A model generated the notes under the pieces. It had not been told where the DNA came from. It searched no databases and saw nothing but the letters and a program-made list of their open reading frames with translations. 64,000 bases of DNA. Origin: Streptomyces tsukubensis (GTDB taxonomy: Bacteria > Actinomycetota > Actinomycetes > Streptomycetales > Streptomycetaceae). Within the stretch, counting starts at the first letter, position 1, and each line of letters begins with the position of its first letter. Location: positions 6,448,001-6,512,000 of the forward strand of contig NZ_CP045178.1 of assembly GCF_009296025.1 (NCBI RefSeq), read 5' to 3'. Below are positions 36,242-43,648 of the stretch, in pieces. Made by a program: the position numbers and the translations under genes.

Positions 36242-37237
36242 CTATAGCTTCACGGATCTGTAGTAGCGCCGTGCGCCCTCTTGAAGAGGCAGCGGGTCGG
36301 TATAGATGGCCGTCCTCAGGTCGACGAGTTGAGCGGCGTGCACCTGGCGGCCGATGCCGTCCCGGCTGTCGATCACCGTCCGCGTCAGCCCCTCGGTGAG
36401 AGCGGCCCCCACCCGGTCCGTCGTCACCAGCAGGTTCGCCACCGCGAGGGTCGAGACGGGCGCGCCCTGCTGAGCGGCCGGATAGGCGTCGGCGGGCATC
36501 GTGGCGGAACGGTAGTACCTGGCCACGCCCCCCGCCTTGTGCAGCTTGTCCACGAGACCGCCCAGCTCCACCAGGCGGACGTCGAACCGCTCCGAGAGCG
36601 CGCGCACCGACGACGTGGGCAGGCCGCCGGACCAGAAGAAGGCGTCGATACTGCCCTCCTCCAGGCGCTGCGGCATCGTGTCTATCCCTATGGAGACCGG
36701 TTTGACACCGGTCGCGGGATCCAGCCCCGCCGCTTCGAGCAGCCGGTCCGCTATCAGCCGTACGCCGGAGCCGACCTGTCCCACCGCCACCCGCTTGCCG
36801 CGCAGATCCGCGACCGACTGCACAGGGGAACGCCGGGCCACGACGAGCTGGAGATAGTCGTCGTACAGCCGGGCGCATCCGCGCAGCCGCCCGGCGCCGG
36901 GCTCGCCGTCCTCCTTGTACTTCTCCACCGCGTCGGCCGCGGCGATGGTGAAGTCCGCCTCGCCTGTGGCCACCCGCCGCACGTTCTCCTGGGAGCCCTC
37001 GCTGTTGCGCAACCGCACGTCCACACGCGGCAGATCATGATCGGCGGCCTTCTTCAGCAGCTGGCCGTAGCGCTCGTACACCCCGGAACGAACGCCTGTA
37101 CTGAAGGTCACCTGCCCGGCGGGACGGTCGGAGTCCAGTGGCAGCAGCCACCACAGCAGCAGCCCGGCCACCCCCAGTACGGCCGCCAGGCTCTGGAACG
37201 TGCGGCGTCTGTTGACCCTGGGAAACGGCTGCGACAT
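36242..37237 (-). CDS. TAXI-family substrate-binding protein, orphan
   Basis: 331 residues. The N-terminus NRRRTFQSLAAVLGVAGLLLWWLLP is a membrane anchor or uncleaved signal. A TAXI (TRAP-associated extracytoplasmic, immunogenic) domain follows: TFSTGVRSGVYERYGQLLKKAA, NVRRVATGEADFTIAAADAV, LRGKRVAVGQVGSGVRLIADRLLEAAG. These proteins bind glutamate, C4-dicarboxylates or similar ligands for TRAP transporters. No TRAP permease gene is adjacent, so it may work as a stand-alone sensor component. It converges with gluK. Confidence 0.85.
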   Translation of the reverse strand: MSQPFPRVNRRRTFQSLAAVLGVAGLLLWWLLPLDSDRPAGQVTFSTGVRSGVYERYGQLLKKAADHDLPRVDVRLRNSEGSQENVRRVATGEADFTIAAADAVEKYKEDGEPGAGRLRGCARLYDDYLQLVVARRSPVQSVADLRGKRVAVGQVGSGVRLIADRLLEAAGLDPATGVKPVSIGIDTMPQRLEEGSIDAFFWSGGLPTSSVRALSERFDVRLVELGGLVDKLHKAGGVARYYRSATMPADAYPAAQQGAPVSTLAVANLLVTTDRVGAALTEGLTRTVIDSRDGIGRQVHAAQLVDLRTAIYTDPLPLQEGARRYYRSVKL

Positions 37238-37410
37238 GCGGCTGATCCTGCCAGCTCCGTGTCGGCCCTGACCAGAGTCGTCGGGCTGTGCCTGCCGCTG
37301 TGCCTGCCAGGGTTGTCACGGGACAGGGGTCACCAAGGGACCCCCGCGGACCCCGCCCGCGGGTACACCCCGGCGAGTGGCTCACGGGACCCCGTACTCT
37401 GGTGTGCGAG

Positions 37411-38898
37411 ATGAGCGCCAAGACTTACGAGGTACGCACCTACGGGTGCCAGATGAACGTCCACGACTCCGAACGGCTCTCGGGCCTCCTGGAGGGCGCG
37501 GGTTACGTGCGCGCGCCCGAGAGCGCCGCCGAGGGGGACGCCGATGTCGTCGTCTTCAACACGTGCGCCGTACGGGAGAACGCCGACAACCGCCTGTACG
37601 GCAATCTCGGCAGGCTCGCCCCGATGAAGACGAAGCGTCCCGGGATGCAGATCGCCGTCGGCGGCTGCCTCGCGCAGAAGGACCGCGACACCATCGTGAA
37701 GCGGGCCCCCTGGGTGGACGTCGTGTTCGGGACGCACAACATCGGCAAACTCCCCGTCCTGCTGGAACGCGCCAGGGTCCAGGAAGAGGCCCAGGTCGAG
37801 ATCGCCGAGTCGCTTGAGGCCTTCCCCTCGACGCTGCCCACGCGCCGTGAGTCCGCCTACGCGGCGTGGGTCTCCATCTCGGTCGGCTGCAACAACACCT
37901 GCACGTTCTGCATCGTTCCCGCGCTGCGCGGCAAGGAGAAGGACCGCAGGCCCGGTGACATCCTCGCCGAGGTCGAGGCCCTGGTCGCCGAGGGCGTCAG
38001 CGAGATCACCCTGCTCGGCCAGAACGTCAACGCCTACGGCAGCGACATCGGGGACCGGGAGGCGTTCAGCAAACTGCTGCGCGCCTGCGGCGCCGTGCCG
38101 GGACTGGAGCGGGTCCGCTTCACCTCACCCCACCCGCGCGACTTCACCGACGACGTGATCGCCGCCATGGCCGAGACCCCCAACGTGATGCCCCAGCTCC
38201 ACATGCCCCTCCAATCGGGTTCGGACACGGTGCTCAAGGCCATGCGCCGCTCCTACCGGCAGGAGCGCTACCTCGGCATCATCGACAAGGTGCGCGCCGC
38301 CATCCCGGACGCCGCCATCACGACGGACATCATCGTCGGCTTCCCCGGTGAGACCGAGGAGGACTTCGAGGAGACCATGCACGTGGTGCGCGAGGCCCGT
38401 TTCGCGCAGGCGTTCACCTTCCAGTACTCGAAGCGCCCAGGGACGCCCGCCGCCGACATGGACGGCCAGATCCCCAAGCGGGTCGTGCAGGCGCGTTACG
38501 AGCGCCTGGTGGCCCTCCAGGACGAGATCTCCTGGGACGAGAACAAGAAGCAGGTCGGCCGCGTCCTCGACGTCATGGTCGCCGAGGGGGAGGGTCGCAA
38601 GGACGGCGCCACCCACCGGCTCTCCGGCCGCGCGCCCGACAACCGCCTGGTCCACTTCACCAAGCCCGACGAGCCGGTACGCCCCGGCGACGTGGTGACC
38701 GTCGAGATCACCTACGCCGCCCCGCACCACCTCCTCGCGGAAGGCCCCGCCGGCGCCGTACGGCGCACCGGCGCGGGCGACGCCTGGGAGAAGCGCAACG
38801 CCCTGCCCGCGCCGACCCCCGGTGTGATGCTGGGCCTGCCGACGGTGGGCGCCCCGGCCCCGCTGCCCGCCGTCAGTGGCGGCTGCGGCTGCGACTGA
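37411..38898 (+). CDS. miaB: tRNA-2-methylthio-N6-adenosine synthase MiaB
   Basis: Start at ATG 37411 ([21 protein letters not shown]); GTG 37402 is an alternative. 495 residues. N-terminal UPF0004 domain with three cluster Cys ([23 protein letters not shown]); radical SAM core with [11 protein letters not shown] (CxxxCxxC, about residues 155-162); C-terminal TRAM domain; Cys-rich end GGCGCD. It adds the methylthio group to i6A37 of tRNAs reading UNN codons. The isopentenyl step is done by MiaA, encoded 2 kb downstream. Confidence 0.96.
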   Translation: MSAKTYEVRTYGCQMNVHDSERLSGLLEGAGYVRAPESAAEGDADVVVFNTCAVRENADNRLYGNLGRLAPMKTKRPGMQIAVGGCLAQKDRDTIVKRAPWVDVVFGTHNIGKLPVLLERARVQEEAQVEIAESLEAFPSTLPTRRESAYAAWVSISVGCNNTCTFCIVPALRGKEKDRRPGDILAEVEALVAEGVSEITLLGQNVNAYGSDIGDREAFSKLLRACGAVPGLERVRFTSPHPRDFTDDVIAAMAETPNVMPQLHMPLQSGSDTVLKAMRRSYRQERYLGIIDKVRAAIPDAAITTDIIVGFPGETEEDFEETMHVVREARFAQAFTFQYSKRPGTPAADMDGQIPKRVVQARYERLVALQDEISWDENKKQVGRVLDVMVAEGEGRKDGATHRLSGRAPDNRLVHFTKPDEPVRPGDVVTVEITYAAPHHLLAEGPAGAVRRTGAGDAWEKRNALPAPTPGVMLGLPTVGAPAPLPAVSGGCGCD

Positions 38899-38900
38899 CC

Positions 38901-38942
38901 GCCGTACGGCGCGTCCGGAGGTGTCCTGACGCGCCGTACGGC
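38901..38942 (+). terminator. Hairpin terminator after miaB
   Basis: A perfect 15-bp stem, GCCGTACGGCGCGTC (38901-38915) and its complement (38928-38942), loop 12 bases, just after the miaB stop and 21 bases before the next start. Confidence 0.7.
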
Positions 38943-38963
38943 GCGCGCGTTAGTCTGCGGATC

Positions 38964-39734
38964 ATGCTTGTCGCCGCCGCTGTCTGCCCCTGCCCTCCGC
39001 TGCTCGTACCCGAGGTCGCCGCGGGGGCGGCGCCCGAACTGGACGCCGTACGCGTGGCCTGCACCGACGCTGTCGGAGTGCTGGCGGCCGCACGGCCCGA
39101 CCGGCTTGTCGTCGTGGGGCCCGCGCCGCTGAACGGCCGGGGTGTCCACGCCCAGGGGACACCCGGCTCCTTCAGGACCTTCGGCGTCGACCTCGACGTC
39201 CGCCTCGGCCCCGCGCCGGTGATCGACGTATCCGACGCGTCCGATGCGTCCCACTCCTCCCCTGAGTCCGACGCTCCGACCGGAGGCGACCGGGTGCTGC
39301 CGGCGTCCCTCGCGGTCGCCGCGTGGTTGCTTGCGCGCACAGGGTGGTCCGCGGCGCCGCTGAGCGGGCTCGGTGTGGGGGAGGCACTCTCCGTCGAGCG
39401 GTGCGTCAGCACCGGACGTGACCTCGTGGCAGGCGACGACCGGGTGGCCCTGCTGGTCATGGGCGACGGCAGCGCGAGCCGCACGGTAAAGGCCCCCGGC
39501 TACCTCGACGAACGGGCCGCCGGGTTCGACGCCGAGGTGTCCCGTGCCCTTGGAGCGGCCGACACGGCCGCCCTGCGGGCCCTGGACCCGGATGTGGCGT
39601 ACGAACTGAAGGCCGCAGGCCGTGCTCCCTGGCAGGTCCTCGCGGGCGCCGCAGAGGGCAGGGGACTGAACGGGAGCCTGCTGTACGAAGACGCCCCCTA
39701 CGGCGTCGGCTATCCGGTCGCCGCCTGGTCGTAG
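38964..39734 (+). CDS. Class III extradiol dioxygenase-like protein
   Basis: 256 residues beginning MLVAAAVCPCPPLLVPEVAAG. It resembles the LigB-type 'extradiol ring-cleavage dioxygenase class III subunit B-like' family conserved between miaB and miaA in streptomycetes. Recognisable parts are the opening Cys-Pro-Cys-Pro-Pro-Leu strand, LAARPDRLVVVGPAP-like core and LLVMGDGSASRT. I cannot confirm a full metal site, so activity is unproven. A TTAGTCT-like -10 just before the ATG suggests a nearly leaderless transcript. Confidence 0.7.
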   Translation: MLVAAAVCPCPPLLVPEVAAGAAPELDAVRVACTDAVGVLAAARPDRLVVVGPAPLNGRGVHAQGTPGSFRTFGVDLDVRLGPAPVIDVSDASDASHSSPESDAPTGGDRVLPASLAVAAWLLARTGWSAAPLSGLGVGEALSVERCVSTGRDLVAGDDRVALLVMGDGSASRTVKAPGYLDERAAGFDAEVSRALGAADTAALRALDPDVAYELKAAGRAPWQVLAGAAEGRGLNGSLLYEDAPYGVGYPVAAWS

Positions 39735-39830
39735 CACCGGCCGGTCGTCCGGTCGCCCCCGGGTCGTGGCATCGGGACCGGATGCTCCGGATGCTTGGTC
39801 AGGACCCGGTGCACTGGGGCGCGTGCACCG

Positions 39831-39883
39831 ACGCGACGGCGTACAGCGGCGGTGTACAAGGACGCGACGGCGTACAGCGGCGG
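39831..39883 (+). repeat. 22-bp direct repeat with 31-bp period
   Basis: A 22-bp unit whose core is GCGACGGCGTACAGCGGCGG occurs at 39831-39852 and 39862-39883, with degenerate further copies (CGACGGCGTA, CACGGCGTAG) to about 39930. It lies in the gene-free gap 39735-40071. Confidence 0.7.
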
Positions 39884-39948
39884 CGTTCAACGACGGCGTA
39901 GTGCGACGGCGCAGTGCCACGGCGTAGAGCGGACGCTCACCGAGAACG

Positions 39949-40016
39949 GCGCGCTGTACGGCGGAGGGCCACGGAAAGGATGTTCTCCTTCCGCGGCCCT
40001 CCGCCGTACAGCGCGC
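39949..40016. terminator. Very long bidirectional hairpin terminator
   Basis: GCGCGCTGTACGGCGGAGGG starting at 39949 pairs with its complement ending at 40016. The stem is about 30 bp with a single mismatch and a small bulge, and a short loop near 39981-39985. It separates the convergent extradiol-like and antitoxin-like genes. Confidence 0.85.
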
Positions 40017-40071
40017 TCACGGACAGTGTCCGGGCCGTCCGGTGCCCCGTAGCCGTCCCTCGCTTCTTCTG

Positions 40072-40329
40072 TCAGACACCGCCACCTGGGGAGGCCGACG
40101 GCGGAGTGCCGTCGCCGTCGCCCTTGGAGCCCATCCGGTCCACGGCGTCCTTGGCCTTGTCCGTACCGGACTGGATCTTGTCGCTGTACTTGCCGCCGGT
40201 CCGCTGGTCCACTGTCTTCGCGGCTTTGTCGAGACCCTGCCCGATCTTGTCGCCGTGCTGCTGGGCGAGGTCGGAGACCTTGTCCTTGGCGGGGCCGAGT
40301 TTGGCTTTCATGTTGTCCAGGAAACCCAT
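40072..40329 (-). CDS. MT0933-like antitoxin family small protein
   Basis: 85 residues; start at ATG 40329 with AGGAAGGTGA upstream. The sequence MGFLDNMKAKLGPAKDKVSD followed by repeated Asp-Lys/Gln-Gly helices (DKIGQGLDKAAKTVDQRTGG, DKIQSGTDKAKDAVD) is typical of the actinobacterial antitoxin-annotated family (Rv0909/MT0933). No partner toxin is visible next to it, and many family members in streptomycetes stand alone, so an antitoxin role is only a family label here. Confidence 0.75.
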   Translation of the reverse strand: MGFLDNMKAKLGPAKDKVSDLAQQHGDKIGQGLDKAAKTVDQRTGGKYSDKIQSGTDKAKDAVDRMGSKGDGDGTPPSASPGGGV

Positions 40330-40408
40330 GGGGTCACCTTCCTCGCAGAACTGCTGTGGGGGCCATGTGCCTACTACTACACGTACCCGGCCGAACGCGC
40401 CCGCCCGG

Positions 40409-40729
40409 TCAGGTCCGCGCTCCCTCGCCCGCCTCACGGTCGGCGGCCTTCTCCGCGGACAGCTGCTGGGGGATCTCCACGTTCTCCTCGGCCGCCTCCT
40501 TGACCTTGTCCGAGGTGGCCTCGACCGCCTCGGGGGCCGGAGGAGCCGCATCATGGGCCGTCGACTCCTCGGCCTCCGCGGGAACGGGCTCCGACGCGGG
40601 AGCGGCCCCGGACGGCTTCGCCGTCTGCTCCGCCTCGGACGCGGCCGTTTCGGTGACGGCGGCCGCCTCGACCGTCGCCGCCTCGTCCGTGGCCTTGGAC
40701 TTCCGGCGAAACAGTGCGAAAACATCCAT
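40409..40729 (-). CDS. Small acidic Ala/Glu-rich protein, unknown
   Basis: 106 residues from ATG 40729 with GGAG five bases upstream. A basic, hydrophobic start (MDVFALFRRKSKATDEAATV) is followed by a long Ala/Glu/Pro/Thr-rich, likely disordered or helical stretch and an acidic end (KVKEAAEENVEIPQQL...). No family recognised. It lies 79 bp upstream of the antitoxin-like gene on the same strand and divergent from miaA. Confidence 0.7.
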   Translation of the reverse strand: MDVFALFRRKSKATDEAATVEAAAVTETAASEAEQTAKPSGAAPASEPVPAEAEESTAHDAAPPAPEAVEATSDKVKEAAEENVEIPQQLSAEKAADREAGEGART

Positions 40730-40911
40730 AACTACTCCATTGCCTGGCTCATGCGGGCGAAACCCCGCGCCGTCCGGTGCGCCCGATTGCGCATCCTGGA
40801 CCGCTGGTCCTCGAAATCGGCGGTCGCGACCTCGCAACAGGCAACGAAACCGGACACACTCCGTCACGTAACTCGTTCGAGGACCCTCCTGAGGTTTGCG
40901 AGACTGGGGCG

Positions 40912-41850
40912 GTGAGTAGCGCAGCTCCCGCACCGCGGGTCATCGCCGTCGTCGGGCCGACCGCGGCGGGAAAATCCGATCTGGGCGTCTTCCTCGCCCA
41001 ACAGCTGGGTGGCGAAGTCGTCAACACCGACTCCATGCAGCTCTACCGGGGGATGGACATCGGCACCGCCAAGCTGACGCCCGAGGAGCGGGGCGGCGTC
41101 CCCCATCACCTCCTCGACATCTGGGAGGTGACCGAGGCGGCCAGCGTGGCCGAGTACCAGCGACTCGCCCGCGCCCACATCGACGATCTCCTCGCGCGCG
41201 GGCGCACGCCGGTGCTGGTTGGGGGTTCCGGGCTGTACATCCGCGGTGCCGTCGATCACCTGGAGTTCCCCGGCACCGACCCGGCCGTGAGGGCGCGTCT
41301 TGAGGAGGAGCTGACGGCCGACGGGCCCGGCGCCCTCCACGCCCGGCTCGCCGCCGCGGATCCTGCCGCGGCGCGGGCCATCCTCCCGAGCAACGGACGG
41401 CGGATCGTGCGTGCCCTTGAGGTCATCGAGATCACCGGCAAACCCTTCACGGCCAACCTCCCCGGCCATGATTCCGTCTACGACACGGTCCAGATCGGCG
41501 TGGACGTCGCCAGACCCGAGCTCGACGAGCGGATCGCCGCCAGGGTCGACCGCATGTGGGAGGCGGGCCTGGTCGACGAGGTCCGCGCCCTGGAGGAGCG
41601 GGGGCTGCGAGAGGGCCGTACCGCGTCCAGGGCCCTCGGCTACCAGCAGGTCCTCGCCGCCCTCGCGGGGGAGTGCTCCGAGGGCGACGCGCGCGCCGAG
41701 ACCGTGCGGGCCACGAAGCGGTTCGCGCGCCGTCAGGACAGCTGGTTCAGGCGGGATCCCCGGGTGCACTGGCTGAGCGGTGCCCAGGAGGAGCGAGAGG
41801 AACTTCCGGGGCGCGCTCTGACGTTGGTCGAACGGGCGGTCACAGCCTGA
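40912..41850 (+). CDS. miaA: tRNA dimethylallyltransferase MiaA
   Basis: GTG start at 40912; 312 residues. P-loop VVGPTAAGKSDLG (about residues 13-25), the substrate loop NTDSMQLYRGMDIGTAK, DIWEVTEAASVAEYQ, VGGSGLYI and SRALGYQQV are all family hallmarks. It transfers a dimethylallyl group to N6 of A37 in tRNAs reading UNN codons, preparing the MiaB substrate. Confidence 0.96.
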   Translation: MSSAAPAPRVIAVVGPTAAGKSDLGVFLAQQLGGEVVNTDSMQLYRGMDIGTAKLTPEERGGVPHHLLDIWEVTEAASVAEYQRLARAHIDDLLARGRTPVLVGGSGLYIRGAVDHLEFPGTDPAVRARLEEELTADGPGALHARLAAADPAAARAILPSNGRRIVRALEVIEITGKPFTANLPGHDSVYDTVQIGVDVARPELDERIAARVDRMWEAGLVDEVRALEERGLREGRTASRALGYQQVLAALAGECSEGDARAETVRATKRFARRQDSWFRRDPRVHWLSGAQEEREELPGRALTLVERAVTA

Positions 41851-41958
41851 TCACGTGATGGCATCGGGACGCTCAGGGCGTCATTCGGGCCCCTGACGCC
41901 GTGCCATCATCGACTTCTGATCGACCTAGTGGAGTCCGAGTTGGGAGGGCGCGTGGCG

Positions 41959-42435
41959 ATGGAGGCCGGCCCTCGCGACACCGCACACGGCGACGCGGAG
42001 CGACTGATCCAGGACGGCCCACCGAGCCGCCAGGACAGCATCAGCGACGACGGTCCCGGACCCGAGGAGATCGCCGCCGCTTCGGGTCCCTCCGGCGCCG
42101 AGGTGGAAATCGAACTGCGTCCGCAGCGCCGTCTGCGGCTCTGGCAGATCGCCCCCATCGTGGCGTTCGCCGCGATCGGCTCCCTGATGTTCGCCTTCCC
42201 CCTCGCCTTCGAGTTCGGCGACGGCGGCGCTGTCGTCGCCATGCTCGGCCTGCTGATCAGCTCCTGCGCCGCGGGCGGCGCCCTCATGGCCGCCCGACGT
42301 GTCGGCTACACCTGGCCCGGTCTCCAGCGGCGGGGCCACGACGGTCGGGCCTCGTGGCGGGTCCTGGCGCTTTACGTCCTGGCCTTCGCCGCTGTCGCCG
42401 TCCTCGCCGTATGGCGCGTGGCCCGGCTGCGCTGA
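41959..42435 (+). CDS. Small integral membrane protein, unknown
   Basis: About 158 residues from ATG 41959, with GGGAGGG nine bases upstream; GTG 41929 or 41953 are possible earlier starts. The first ~60 residues are acidic and polar. Three membrane segments follow: IAPIVAFAAIGSLMFAFPLAF, AVVAMLGLLISSCAAGGALMA and VLALYVLAFAAVAVLAVW. No recognised domain. It lies between miaA and dapF on the same strand, in the position where streptomycetes usually carry a small conserved membrane protein. Confidence 0.75.
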   Translation: MEAGPRDTAHGDAERLIQDGPPSRQDSISDDGPGPEEIAAASGPSGAEVEIELRPQRRLRLWQIAPIVAFAAIGSLMFAFPLAFEFGDGGAVVAMLGLLISSCAAGGALMAARRVGYTWPGLQRRGHDGRASWRVLALYVLAFAAVAVLAVWRVARLR

Positions 42436-42591
42436 GTCCGCGCGGCCGCGCGCGGCGGGCCCAGGGTCACCGGAGGTCGCACCCGGTACGAGAGCCACCC
42501 CGAGCCACCCTCCAGCGGTCCTCGAACCGGCCCCGGACCCGACCCCCTTCCTGCTCCGCGGGGTGTCGCGCACGCCCCGTACGATCGAGGG

Positions 42592-43479
42592 ATGAGTACG
42601 CGGATCGCCTTCCTCAAGGGGCACGGGACCGAGAACGACTTCGTGATCGTCCCCGACCCGGACAACGTCATCGACCTGCCGGCCGCCGCCGTCGCGGCCC
42701 TGTGCGACCGTCGGGCCGGCATCGGCGCGGACGGGGTGCTGCACGTCGTGCGGTCTGCGTCCCATCCCGAGGCTCTCGCCATGGCAGCGGAGGCCGAGTG
42801 GTTCATGGACTACCGCAACGGGGACGGTTCCGTCGCCGAGATGTGCGGGAACGGCGTGCGCGTCTTCGCCCGCTATCTGCGGCGCGCGGGGTACGTCGGC
42901 GCCGGGGATCTCGCCGTGGCGACGCGCGGCGGCGTCAAGACGGTCCACATCGCCAAGGCGGAGGGGGCGGGCCATGAGGGCGACATCACCGTCGGTATGG
43001 GCAAGGCACTGCTGCCCGGCGGTGACGTCACCGTGACGGCGGCCGGCCGCACCTACCCGGCGCTCAACGTCAACATGGGCAACCCGCACGCCGTCGCCTT
43101 CGTGGACGACCTCGCGGAGGCCGGGGATCTCTTCTCCGCCCCCGCGTACGCCCCGGAATCGGCGTACCCGGACGGTGTGAACGTCGAATTCGTCGTGGAC
43201 CGCGCCCCCCGGCACGTCGGTGTACGCGTCCACGAGCGCGGCTCGGGGGAGACGCGCTCCTGCGGCACAGGAGCGTGCGCCGTGGCCGTCGCGGCGGCCC
43301 GCAGGGACGGCGTCGACCCGGCTCTGACCGGGGAACCCGTGACCTACACCGTCGACCTGCCAGGAGGCCGCCTGACGGTCACCGAGCACCCCGACGGCCA
43401 CGTCGACCTGACGGGCGCCGCCGTGATCATCGCGGAGGGTGAGGTGGAGCTCGCCGGGCTCTCTGTCATTTCCGGCTAA
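42592..43479 (+). CDS. dapF: Diaminopimelate epimerase
   Basis: 295 residues. The two-lobed epimerase has both catalytic Cys in their standard contexts: AEMCGNGVRVFARY (about residue 84) and RSCGTGACAVAVAAA (about residue 224), plus the N-terminal KGHGTENDFVIV. It converts LL- to meso-diaminopimelate for lysine synthesis. Streptomyces peptidoglycan uses LL-DAP, so here the enzyme mainly serves lysine. Confidence 0.96.
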   Translation: MSTRIAFLKGHGTENDFVIVPDPDNVIDLPAAAVAALCDRRAGIGADGVLHVVRSASHPEALAMAAEAEWFMDYRNGDGSVAEMCGNGVRVFARYLRRAGYVGAGDLAVATRGGVKTVHIAKAEGAGHEGDITVGMGKALLPGGDVTVTAAGRTYPALNVNMGNPHAVAFVDDLAEAGDLFSAPAYAPESAYPDGVNVEFVVDRAPRHVGVRVHERGSGETRSCGTGACAVAVAAARRDGVDPALTGEPVTYTVDLPGGRLTVTEHPDGHVDLTGAAVIIAEGEVELAGLSVISG

Positions 43480-43648
43480 AGCTTCCCTCGAATGGGTGAT
43501 CCGTTTCACTCTGGGGGAGAGGGGGGCAGGGACGCATGGTGGGCTCGGTAGCATCAAGCACCGGCCCGGACGGGGAGTTGCCGCTCACCCCCAGAGCTGA
43601 ACCGCCTGGGGTTGCCCTGTCCGCCGGTCGACGCAGCCGGAGGTGCCC

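Noticed and set aside
39831..39930. CRISPR-like array
   Set aside because: Only two good repeat copies, 9-bp spacing, GC-rich and no cas genes; a minisatellite is the simpler reading.
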